Shown piece after piece: positions 22,403-32,678 of a stretch of DNA of 32,678 nt. The stretch covers positions 1-32,678 of the forward strand of contig JAMDHS010000138.1 of NCBI GenBank assembly GCA_029717555.1. Direction: 5' to 3'. The DNA is from Peribolospora baueri (lineage: Eukaryota > Basidiomycota > Peribolosporomycetes > Peribolosporales > Peribolosporaceae). The notes beneath the pieces are model-generated. The model saw nothing but the letters and a program-made list of their open reading frames with translations, ran no database searches and was not told the origin of the DNA. A program made the translations under genes and the position numbers. The number at the start of each line of letters is the position of its first letter. Position 1 is the first letter of the stretch.

Positions 22403-22756
22403 CAGAGGACAGAGTCGAAGCCAGTCGTCTGTCGAGCTGCTCATCCAGAGCGGACGATGGAGGACGGGTTCGGATGGGAGCGATCGGACGTCATCATCTT
22501 GCCTCCGCTTTCCCTTCCCTGTCCATCCGTCCATGTTCCTTCTCGATGCACCATCCGGCACTCAGCTCCGCCTTGGCAAGCAAGCTGACCACACACACCA
22601 CCGCTCTGCCCGCTCATACCCCACACCACCCACCAACCTCGCCTCCACCCACACCTTGCACCCCAACCGAACCACTGACTCCGAAACACGCCGAGCATCC
22701 GGGACCGACGACTTGGAAGATTACCGACCGCGCTTGACAACTAGACCGACTTCCAC

Positions 22757-22795
22757 ATGCTCATCCCCATCTCTCCTACACCCGTCCGTCGATAG
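22757..22795 (+). other. Possible short upstream ORF in the CHO2 leader
   Basis: An ATG at 22757 opens a 12-codon frame ending in TAG at 22793-22795, about 80 bases upstream of the CHO2 start codon. If the transcript starts before it, it could dampen CHO2 translation. Where transcription starts is not known. Confidence 0.3.
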
Positions 22796-22875
22796 ATAGA
22801 TCAGTTCACTACACCCCCACCCTCTCCACCTCTCGCCCACACGCCCCCTCGCCATCCTTCCACGAGCGAAACGAC

Positions 22876-25800
22876 ATGTCTTTCGGAGAGCGCGACGGCC
22901 TGTCGCCCTCCGCAGAAGGCCCGTCCCCCTCCGCCGCCGGCCCGTCCCGCTCCTCTGTGCCCTCCACCACCCTCCGACAGCGCGCCGTCTCTCCCACCTC
23001 CCCGGCCAATGACATGGGCGCGTCTGGTTGGAGGTCCGAGGGGAGCGGGAGCGGGAAGGGAAATGACGACGAGGAGGAGGACAGGAGGGCCAACGAGGCC
23101 AAACCTTTGGGAAAGACGTACGACGGCGTAGGTGAGTCGTTCTGGCTTGTGCTCGTTTCTGCCACTACACCCCATCCGCTTACGTCGCACCCTTCGTATT
23201 GCATGCAGTCTTCCAAGTCCCTCACACCTCCGACAATGTCACCTCGGTCTTCTCCCCATTCACGCCCAAGTCGCCCCTCGACCTGCTCACCATCCTTCTC
23301 ACCGTCTCCCAGACCCTCCTCTTCCTCTTCGCCCCTCGCTCCTTTTCCCGCCCTTTCTTTCTCGCCACCTTCATCTTCTTCAGGGCTCTCTACAACGGCG
23401 GCTTGGGGTACGTCTTGAAGAGGCAGAGCAACGAGGGCTGGTTGGTCAAGTGGATCGTCAGGCAAGGCTGGCTCGACGAGAAGAGGAAGCCCAAGGCTAG
23501 GCAGTGGCTCAAGGGACAGTTGAGCATGAAGATGGGTGACGACTACGATTTCGAGGTGCGCCCCGCCCGGCTCTCCTCTGCCTTCCCACGGCGAATCCCT
23601 GGCTGCATCAGCCGCCGCCTCCATGCTCATGTTGCCCCCTCCCTTCCTCCTTACCAAATCAGACCGTTCCGACAGCCTACAACACCTGGCTCATCTTCCG
23701 CTCCTTCGTCGACGTCATCCTCGTCAACGACTTTGTCTCCTACTCCCTCTTTGCCTTTGCCTTTACCCACCTCCCCGCCGGCCACTCCCACTTTTTGAAC
23801 GTCCTAAGATGGATCGGAGGTTGGTTGCTTATCTTTTTTAACTTGTGGGTCAAGATGGACGCCCATCGGGTCGTCAAGGACTATGCTTGGTGAGCTTGGG
23901 CACTCCGATCGTGTTCGCCAGTCAGTCCCCGATGAGTTTGGCGGCCCCGTCCTCACATCGTTTGCCCTTGTACAGGTATTGGGGCGATTGCTTCTTCCGC
24001 CAGATCAACACCTCGCTCCAGTTCGACGGCGTCTACGAGATCGCCCCCGACCCCATGTACAGCATCGGTGAGTGTCGGTGTCCTTTTTTGTCATTTTTTA
24101 GGTCCTCGGCGAGTGCTGGATGTCGCGCTCACCTCAACGACGCTCGCCAGGATATGCCGGCTATTACGGCCTCTCCATGGTCAGCGGAAGCTACACGGGT
24201 GAGTTCGCCGCCGAGCCCAGACCGGTTCACTAACTCGTCCGTCGCTCAATCTTCCCTTCTGCGTCACTCCGCCTGTTCGCCAGTGCTGTACGTGTCCCTG
24301 CTCGCACACGCTAGTCAGTTCGCCTTTTTGGTATTGTTCGAGAGCCCACGTGAGTACCGGAGACGGAAAGCGTTGGCGGTCCGTCGTGCGCGTCGTGAGA
24401 GCTTTGTAGGGCCAACTCGTCGTACCCATCGTCCTCCCGCGCGTCCTCATGTGGACGTCTACAGACATCGAAAAGACCTACGGAAGCCCACGCCCGCTAG
24501 CCCTCCGCGTGCCGCTCCACCCGAACGGCAGAACTCGCTCCGAGTCCGTCTCCTCGACCCCTGCCGACTCTCCCTCCAGGTCTCCCGGCCCTCTCCATGC
24601 TCCCCTGCCGAGCAGCGCGCACTGCGCGGAACGCCGCTCTCTTCCCCCCAGCTTGCCGGCCACGCCGAGCAGCACGGACGGCGAGACGGCCACGGAGACG
24701 GAACTGGAGAGCGTGGATGCCGACATGCCCGTCTTTGACAACTCTGACAATGACTCGCCCGTCGCTACTTCCACCTCTGGCATCGCCGGACGACGCGCGG
24801 GACGTGGTCGCTGGGCGAGCAGCGCCGCCTCGGCTTTCTCCTCTCGTGACGCAACTTCTGGCGCCGGCGGGCCTCGCATCGTGACCGAGATGGCGAGGAG
24901 AGGCAGAAGGAGGAGCAGCGTGGTGACGATGCACGACCTCAACAATAGGTTTTTTAGGAAAGACACTACCGTCGTTGCCAACTTGGACTTGTTCAGGTGA
25001 GAGAGAACCTCTCGAGGCCATGTCCTTTTTTTTCCGCGTCACCTCGGGCGCGTGACTGAACCGCACCTTCTCATTCCCCTCCTGTCCACTCGAAGGGCCA
25101 ACGACTTCCTCCTCACGCTCCTAGTCCTCTACTCGTCCGCGTTCATCTTCCTCCCTGTCAACCTTAGCCGGACGGCCTCGCTAATCCTCTTCACATCGCA
25201 CGCCGTCGCTTGGCGCATCTTCCACTCCTTTGCCCTCGGCGTCGTGCTGCACAAGCAGAGCGAGAGTAAGTGGGTGGTGAGGCACTTTTTGAAACATTAC
25301 TATTACGAGGATTCGGAGAGGGATGCGGTGGACGAGGCGTGGGCGAACTGGAAGGTTGTGTATAACGCAAGCTTGGTCATGACTTATGTGGTGGGTCGTT
25401 AAGGCCGGCGTGTGCACCAAGCCAAGCGTTCATGGCCTTGGCTTGGGCTTTCCGTTCAAATCGCTGAACCCTTTCCATCGTCCTGTCGTACCCCGCACCC
25501 CTTCCCTTGCCGCGGCACTCAGTCCTTCCTCGCTCTGGCTTGGCGGTGCTACGTGCCCATCTCGCACGACTGGACCGTCGGCACCGAGCTTCTGAGACAC
25601 ACCATGGGCATGGTGAGTTCGACGCGACGATCCGTCATCGTCCAGCGCGTATCCCTGACCTTTTGTCCCCGCCTCTCACTTTCACCGTTCGTACTTGTGC
25701 CTCTCTCCCGCTTTCCCCCACCTCCTCGTTCGCACCTCCTTATGATTAGCTCCTGATCGGCCTGCACGTCTGGGCCTCGGTATCTTCATACCGAGTCATC

Positions 25801-27676
25801 GGCCCCGCCGGATGGTTCTATGCCGACTTTTGGCTGCCCGACTTTCCGAATCGGCTCTATTACACTGGCATCTATCGGTGAGTTGAAATTTTTATCTCGT
25901 ACTCCACATGGGTCGGCGTGGGATGGACGGATGGCATGGCGACGAAAGAACGTTGAGCTTATTTATGGCTCTCCCGTCCATTCCAGGTTCGTCAACAATC
26001 CCGAGCGGACGATGGCCTCCGCGGCCTTCTTCGGCATCGTCCTCATCAGCGGCAGCAGGCTCCTGTTCTGCGTCGCCGTCTTCTCCCACCTCTCCCACTG
26101 GCTCTTCCTCAGCAAGGTCGAAAAGTGAGTTAGTTGCCCCCCACCCGGCTCCATCATCCGAACGGTTCGAGGCGAGCGCGTCCTTTGTTCGACGACTCAT
26201 CATCGCCGTCGTTTGGTCGGCTTTGTTCGTATCCGCGGTCTCTCTCTCTCTCTCTTGCGCGCGCGTGTAGCCCGCATATGAAAAAGCTTTACGGCGAGAC
26301 GGCGATCCGAAGAGACGCGGGAATTACCAAGCAGGTCAAGACGTTCGCCGACCGGAACGCAAGACTGTTCATGGCCGCCGCTCCGGCCGTGAAAGAGGTG
26401 CAGGGGACTTTTGAGAAAATGTCCAAGGACACGAGCGAGGTGCTTGGCGAGTTCCTCGTCAGCAAGGCCAAGCCGAGGTTTGAGGGCCTCTTGAAGGACA
26501 CAAAGACGCTGCTGCAGCAAAGCAGGGATAGGCTCGTCATCGTGTGAGTTTTTGGCTTCCTTCGTTCGCCTGCCCTGCTGCGATCGGTAAACGGAGGGAG
26601 GGCATTGGTGTTCGAATTTTTATTGCCCGCTCGCTCGAAATTGATTGACGGATGGCTTGGTTGGTTGGTTGGTTGGTCCTTGCGCAGACGCGTGGCGGAC
26701 GACTTGCACTCGTACGACAAGTCCAAGTACGCGCTCAGCCTCGCCGACGCAGCCCCCGCTTCGCTGGCGCCGGGCAAGCCGTTGCGCGTGCGTCTGGGCG
26801 AGCCGATCCGTGTGCGCTGGCGAGCGGCCGCGTCGCATTCGAGGAGCGACTGGATCGCCATCTACCACGTGGACCGCTTCCTCGCCTCTTCCGTGTCTTC
26901 CCGTCTCGTCACCAAGATTTCCAGCCTGGGCTTTTGGGTGCCGATCCGGGAGGACGAATGGGACGGCGACGCGCCCATAAAGGGAGCATCCGGATCCCGA
27001 TCCGGGTCCCGGTCCGGCGGCGCCGTCGCGAGCGAGCCGAGGGACGTGGAGAGCGATACGGAGGAGGGTGAAGTCGTGTTCAAGGGACGCAGGCTGCCCT
27101 GGCAGACGGGCCGGTACGAGATCAGGTACCATCACGACAGCAAGCATAGCGTCATGGCCATCGCGCCCAACCCGATCGAGATTTACGGTGAGCGCGCGAT
27201 TCTGGAGCGCAAAGGGGAAGACTGGCACGGGTCGCTTAAACGAGGTCGGTGTTTTGCTGAACATTTTATTTTCTTTTCCATCCTGTGTGCCGAACTCGTT
27301 GCCTTCAGTCGATAAACCGAAGGACATGTTGGATTACGACTCTGTGTACTCCATCCTCCTCCGCATCGTCACTTTGTCCCTCGACTCGGACCCCACCCTC
27401 GCGCCTCGATCGGCCGCCAACCTCGATCCGGCTCACATCCGCTTTGACGCCGGCGAGGACGGCAAAGACGAGCGGGACCCGGACGATTTCACGATCATGA
27501 CGGAAGAGCAGGCGCGGCGGATCAGCTACGGCATCGAAGAGGCCTTCGACGTCGAGTACGACACCGAGGTGATCGTCGCCGCCGCCAACGTGGCCAAGCT
27601 GGCCGGGGACGTGCTTGAGGCCAAACAGGTCCTCAGCGCGGACTATCGGCAGGCGCCGCCACCTGGAGACGAGTGA
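22876..27676 (+). CDS. CHO2: Phosphatidylethanolamine N-methyltransferase Cho2
   Basis: Exons: 22876-23131, 23209-23555, 23663-23889, 23976-24067, 24151-24198, 24284-24349, 24465-24996, 25096-25390, 25523-25612, 25750-25877, 25987-26124, 26271-26543, 26688-27187, 27309-27676, giving 1119 residues. Cho2 sits in the ER membrane and transfers a methyl group from S-adenosylmethionine to phosphatidylethanolamine (EC 2.1.1.17), the first methylation on the way to phosphatidylcholine. A Ser-rich cytosolic N-terminus (1-85) precedes VFQVPHTSDNVTSVF. Two methyltransferase halves follow, at about 86-345 (YWGDCFFRQINTSLQFDGVY, GYAGYYGLSMV) and 523-740 (FLLTLLVLYSSAFIFLPVN, WFYADFWLP, YRFVNNPERTM). A Ser/Thr-rich linker of about 175 residues separates them. 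The C-terminal lumenal-type domain carries SRSDWIAIYHVDRF at about 882. All junctions are GT-AG and in phase. Confidence 0.95.
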
Positions 27677-28506
27677 CGGGCGTGGGACGAGTGGCCAATC
27701 GAGAGGCGCGGTGCTGGTGTTGGTGCTGGTGCTGGTGCTGGTTGGATTTTGGCGTACGAAAAAGGGCTTTGCATGGCCGCCCGTTTCCTTACTTCTGTTT
27801 CTTACTACACGTAGAATGCTCTTGTTGCCCTTTCCGCTCCGTCCGTCCGTCCGCCTGTCTCTTATTATTAGGCCCCGCTTGGCCATCACTCTCATCTGCC
27901 CGTCGTCGTCATTGAAAGAACGGGGGGAATGGCGCCGTCGGAAGCGCGTCCGGCCATGTCTTTGTGACAAGATCTCTCATACCCATCTCCGCCTAACATC
28001 TGCGTGGAAAAAAAATTACATCTATCTACCTTGCCACCGTTGCCGCCAGTGTTGGGTAGCTAGCCGCGTCGCTCCCTCCGGTCGATGAACGCGCGACGTC
28101 GATCGCCGTCGTCGATCGGGAACCCCTGAGCGGCGGAGACGTTCGCGGCGAGCGCACGGATCATCCGCCAGAAGCGGTCGTCAGACCGACGCTCACCTCG
28201 ACCACCAACTCCTTCTTCCATAGCCGCTCCCCTTTGTCACGATTCTGCACGACTCACGAACGAAACGAAACGAAACGCCTCACGACTTTGCAACGCCCTC
28301 TCACGAATCGACGACCCTGGGACGATACCTGTGTTCAATCCTCGCGACGGACGTTCGTCCGCCTGCCATACCCCTTCACTTCGGCGCAATCGTTTCAGTC
28401 ACCTTTGCGCTCCAAGAACTGATATCATCTAGCCCCATTTTCTTATTACATTTCGCCAAATCCCGTCCTTCGGACTTTCGCCTCTCCCCCCTCCCCACCC
28501 AAGTCA
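27677..28506. other. Intergenic region between CHO2 and the four-helix protein gene
   Basis: This stretch holds the CHO2 3' flank, with the GGTGCT repeat, and the promoter of the next plus-strand gene, which becomes C/T-rich from about 28330. No gene or RNA is recognised. Confidence 0.6.
27710..27742. repeat. GGTGCT hexamer tandem repeat
   Basis: Five to six GGTGCT or GGTGTT units start about 35 bases after the CHO2 stop codon, so they probably lie in its 3' untranslated region. Confidence 0.85.
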
Positions 28507-31500
28507 ATGTCACCGTCCTCCGTGCACCCCAGCACTCGAATGGAGAACGTCTCCCCGCCCTCGCCCCCTTCTCGACCCCCTTCCGCGCCCTCCTCCCTTG
28601 CCTCCCGCTTCTCCCATTCCTCTTTATCCGTACGTTCCAGACCGTCGCCCTCAAGCCAGCCTACGCAGGCTCAGCTCGAGCTTGCCGCTCTCCTGGCCAG
28701 CGACGTGGACGAGCTCGAGAGACCTCCAAGGATAGACGATGCCGCTTCTTCGACGACCAGCGCTTTCCGGAGGTGGAGCGTCTCTTCTTCCAACCTCGCC
28801 GTCCCATCGGCTCTGGCGCAAAACAATCGAGACGGGGCGCCTCGGTCGTCCACGCTTTCACCGCCTCCAGCGCCATCATCTTTGCTCGGCAAAGCCGATA
28901 TGACTGGCCCTCCTTCTTTGCCTCTCTTCCCTCTTCCATCTCCACGCTTTCTTGCCGGTGGTGGAATCGCCGTCGGCGACTTTACCAGCTCCACCGCGGC
29001 CTCGCGCGCCGTGCTCACCGGGCCTGATCGCGGCACCGTGCTTCACGAAGTGAAGAGGCTGCGAGAGGCAAAGGCCAAGGAGAGGAAAGCCAAGTGGAGA
29101 GTAGGGGCCGGGTGCATGTGCCTGCTCGTCGGGGTGAGTCTACTAGCGCCCTCTTTGCTGTTCGGCCGAGTCGAGTCGCTTAGGGCCCTCTCGTCTTTCT
29201 CCTCTCTTTCATGCCTTCCGTTTTAGGCTGTGTCCGTCTACTTCGCAGTCCGCTACTTTATTGCTTTCATATTTCTCCGGCCCCGCTCTTCCTCCTCTTC
29301 CCCTACCGGCGTCGCCCTTCCCTGCCCAGACCCGCTCCTGCAGGTCGTTAGCGTGTCCGCGGGCATTCTAGAGGTTGTGTCCGCCACGTGTGCATTCGTG
29401 GTGGGAGCGTATCTGCGCTTGGTGAGTAGCAGCCGTTCTTGTTGAGCAAGCCGTGTCGCATGCGGGCCTGACGTCTTGGTGGTCTTTGCATTTCGTCTTC
29501 AGACCCGCCGTCCACGTCGTTGGTTTCGGATACCCGTCCTTTTTCTGGCTTATCTCTCGGCCGTCGTCACTGTTGTACTAGCGGTGACGAATTTGGCCAT
29601 GATTCTCCTTTGGCATAAGCAGTACTCTTCAAATTCGACGTCTTCCACCTCTTCCTCGTCATCTCTCTTCGCTCTCACACGCTCACCCGACCTCCGCTGT
29701 GGAGCCTGGGATCTTGACCTCACATGGGGCGCCGGCTCCCACTACATCGACGCAGTTCAAAGGGGCGGCTCCGCGTGCTCTTCGTCCATGGAGGAGCAAC
29801 AGAGCTTCAGGATGTTCCTAACCGCCGGCGCAGTCCGTCTCATCTTCTGCCTCTCAGCCTGGGGTCTGCACCTGTTCCTTTTACACCGCTACAACCGCGT
29901 CCTCTCCATCGCGTCCATCGTTGATCCCACCTCGACGCCTTCGACGTCCGCTGAGATCAGAGCGATACTGGACAGGTACAGGAAGAACGGCGTACCGCTC
30001 GATGCCAGACTCGCGGAGGAGCGCAAGGGCCTCGGTCCGGAGTACGCTTATGAGGCGGGCGAGTTTGGGGAACAGATCACGCTGCTGAGGGAGGAGGCTG
30101 AGGAGTCTCATCGGAGGAGGCATCCATCTGCATACGAGGACAACGAGGAGGCGCAAACCCTCGACGCCCCAACGACCGCGCCTTCCGCAGAAGAGGCACC
30201 AGCAACAGCCGGCTGGCTGTCTTGGCTGTTCGGCGGGTTGTCTTCTGTGATCACCAGCTCGCCCTCGCCGTCAACTGACGAGCAGGGCGTCCGCGCTGAC
30301 GACAGCTCTCGTCGGGGCTTGCTTTCGGCGGATGTCGAAGACCCCGACGCGGGAGAAGAGGACGATGCCGTATTCGCGGCCTTCTCCAAGGTCGAAGACC
30401 ACCGGGAACGGCATTCCATGCCTTCGCCTCCCTTCCCACAGCCATCGACCCTCTCGTCCTTTTCTTATTCATCGCACCAATCGATGCCCACGCCCTCGTC
30501 GACGATGATATCTGCTCCCGCGTCCGAGCGTTTGCCCGTCAGTCTTTCACGCCGTCCCGCCGGCGGGAGAAGTTCCTACCACCAACGCACAGCTATCCGA
30601 CGCGTTTCCGCCGGAGCTGCCGAAGGAGACAAGTTCACCGCCTTTTCCAGTCGCTCGAGCGCTCCTGTGGCGGTCCACCAACATGCATCGGTGCGATCGG
30701 CGAGGAGACGTTCGGCACCCCCAGCCATTAGTCGAGTAAGGCCTGTCACCACGGCGACTACGACAGTCGTGGGAAATGCCGTTCCAAACTCGACTTCCCT
30801 TGGCAGCCTGTCGTCGGCGAGGAACTGGCCGGGAGCTCCGAAACTAGAGAGACTGCACTTCCAGCAGGCCTCAGTCGGAGCGACGCTAGCCTCGTCGACA
30901 GGCGAACATGGACTAACGCCGAGGGCAGACTGGGACGTTGCGGGCCTGAGCGCATACGACACGTATGGTGAGGAAGACCATCGAAGCCGAAGGGGTGACG
31001 GGCTCGTCTCGGCCTTCTCTGGGATGTTGGATCGCATCTTTGGCAGTAGCATCTCCACAGCCGAGGGCACGTCTCTGACGTCGGCGTCTGCCGGTCCACC
31101 TGGCCACGCGGTGCGGGTGTCTTCCGACATAGAGAAAGAACCTGGTCATCCACCCCCAGGACCAAGCAAGACGACGGCGCCCACTTCGATGCGTGGTCGT
31201 TCGCCAACTCGACGAGAGGACGCTCCAGAACAGAACGACGGACACGGCCGGACGGCCAGCCAAGAATCACGAGCGAGGGCAAGCAGACATGCTGCCTCTG
31301 CCGCCGCCGCCGCAACGTTCAGGCCTCCGTCGTCATCGCTTCCACCTTCCTTGTTGCCGGCTGCGCCGGCTATCGAGTGGACACCGGGGCCAGACAGGTC
31401 CCTACCACCTCCCCCGCGCAAGAGAACCTCCAGCGCCTCGAGATCCCGCTCGTCGAGTCGGGGCCGCTCGCCTTCCGCTTCTCCCATCATAAAGCAAAAT

Positions 31501-32235
31501 CCCCCCATCCCAGCGACGTCTTCTTCGCTGGGAGCGACGAACGCCCTGACGACACAGACGCAGCCGTCGCAGCGCATAGGCGACAATCTGCCACACCACC
31601 CTTCCTCCTCCTCCTCTCCCTCCATGGCACCTAGAGAACAGAAGCAACAGCTCTTCATAAAACTAGGCCACCACCTCGGTCACGTCGAGCTGCTGAGCAC
31701 CATAGAGTCCATAGGCTCCGCAGAGGAACGCAGCCGATCCCGCTCGGCGAACCTGTCCGGCGCCTCCGGCCTCTCTGGACGCCTCGGATCGTCCGCCCTG
31801 GGACACGAGTCGGGGAAGCTGAGCGGGGAGACGCTCATGGAGGTAAAGGAGGATGAGAACCGGGAACCGCTCCATGACGACGGCGTACCTCTCTGGGAGC
31901 GTATACCACCTCCATCCGACGTCGCCCTCGTCCAACCAGCGTCGTCGGAGTCACATCTCCACACCTCTTCAGATCGGAGCACGAGCATGGTAGGCGGACG
32001 TGGAGGAGAACGACATGAGCGAACCAGCCGGGAACAACAATCAAGACGGGAAGCCCTTACCCTCACCGCCGTGGATGCGCGAAAGGGGAGCGAACGTTGT
32101 TCGTCGGTGTCCCTTCACGAAGACGAGGGCTATGCGGGCATTGTGGCAGCGATCGCTCCAGAAGAGCACGAGCGTGACGAAGGCACGCGCAAAGGCCATC
32201 GCGCCCTACCCGGTGGTTGGGCAGGCTCATGGTAG
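28507..32235 (+). CDS. Unrecognised four-helix membrane protein with a long disordered tail
   Basis: Exons are 28507-29133, 29227-29421 and 29503-32235, giving 1184 residues. I do not recognise the family. Residues 1-180 are Ser/Pro-rich, with a basic, likely helical stretch (HEVKRLREAKAKERKAKW) just before the membrane. Four hydrophobic helices follow, at about 198-226, 247-272, 283-311 and 377-402. The loop before helix 4 has several Cys (PDLRCGAWDL, GGSACSSS), which could pair if lumenal or extracellular. After HRYNRVLSIASIVDP the remaining roughly 780 residues are low-complexity Ser/Pro/Glu/Arg-rich, including RSRSSSRGRSPSAS, with no visible domain. That layout suggests a membrane-held scaffold or a phosphorylated tail, but this is inference. 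Both introns are GT-AG, phase 0. The start is the first ATG of the open frame. Confidence 0.8.
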
Positions 32236-32678
32236 CTAGGGTCAATTGCGTCTTTCAGCTTGGTCAATCCCACGCTCAGCAAGGTGTATGTATGGACGAG
32301 AGTAGCGCCCCCTCAAAAGGACGCAAGAACACTGCGGACAATAATTCTTTCTTTCCCCAGTAGCCAATTTTGACCGTCGCTTCTTACCGGACGAGCCGAT
32401 ACGGAAGACTGGCGCGGCCAGCGTTTCGAAGAAAAAAAGCGTATAAGAAAATGAAAATGAAAGAGGGCGCGAGAAGCACAAAGAAAACGTACGGGAACGA
32501 AACGGATGGGGCTATAGGGCTACAATGACAAGAGCGGTTGCGAACAAGGCATGCGAATTGAAGCGGAGGTGGGGGGCAGACGATGGCCATAAGACGTACG
32601 GCGGAGGGCGAGACCAAGCAAGGTGACCATAAATACAAGGAGAAAACCGGAGGAAAGTCCAATCGCGGGAGAAAAAAA
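32236..32678. other. 3' flank of the four-helix protein gene, no supported gene
   Basis: The last 440 bases are A-rich on the plus strand and T-rich on the minus strand. They contain no recognised coding region; minus-strand open frames translate low-complexity sequence. Confidence 0.55.

Larger units (their letters stand above)
21337..22875. other. Intergenic region between HOG1 and CHO2
   Basis: This stretch holds the HOG1 3' flank and the CHO2 promoter. It is full of short simple repeats (GACA, ATCC, GTCCCTC and a GTCGA-type decamer) but shows no supported gene or RNA. The 5' flank of CHO2 from about 22590 is C/A-rich. Confidence 0.6.

Overview
The window is nuclear DNA of a fungus, most likely a GC-rich, intron-dense basidiomycete and possibly a Pucciniomycotina yeast. 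Genes are split by many short GT-AG introns, often with GTGAGT donors, promoters are pyrimidine-rich, and one gene encodes a DUF6534-type membrane protein, a family I know mainly from basidiomycetes. The species cannot be fixed from the sequence alone. Exon models were built by hand from splice signals, reading phase and family motifs. Every model closes in frame; only the 5' end of the DUF6534 gene is doubtful.

Layout from left to right: a 50-base poly-A run at the left edge. An amidohydrolase-3 (YtcJ-like) membrane-anchored enzyme on the minus strand (160-3194, 13 exons, one only 6 nt long). A divergent DUF6534 seven-helix membrane protein on the plus strand (4816-7141). A ferric reductase of the FRE/NOX family on the minus strand (8365-11098). 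The ribosome-biogenesis factor NOC2 on the minus strand (12322-15591), with a telobox-like motif upstream. A small secreted Ala/Ser/Gln-rich protein on the minus strand (16042-16868). The stress MAP kinase HOG1 on the plus strand (18689-21336, 13 exons). The phosphatidylethanolamine N-methyltransferase CHO2 on the plus strand (22876-27676, 14 exons). An unrecognised four-helix membrane protein with a very long disordered tail on the plus strand (28507-32235).

The genes do not form a pathway cluster. They are a normal mix of housekeeping genes (NOC2, HOG1, CHO2), metal or metabolic enzymes and lineage-specific membrane or secreted proteins. Intergenic regions of about 0.4 to 1.8 kb hold short tandem repeats and pyrimidine tracts. 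I saw no transposon, viral relic, tRNA or rRNA. The most unusual signal is the 6-nt microexon in the amidohydrolase gene. It supplies the conserved Asp-Gly of a DGALGSW motif, can be skipped without a frameshift, and lies just downstream of a triplicated 14-nt pyrimidine repeat.
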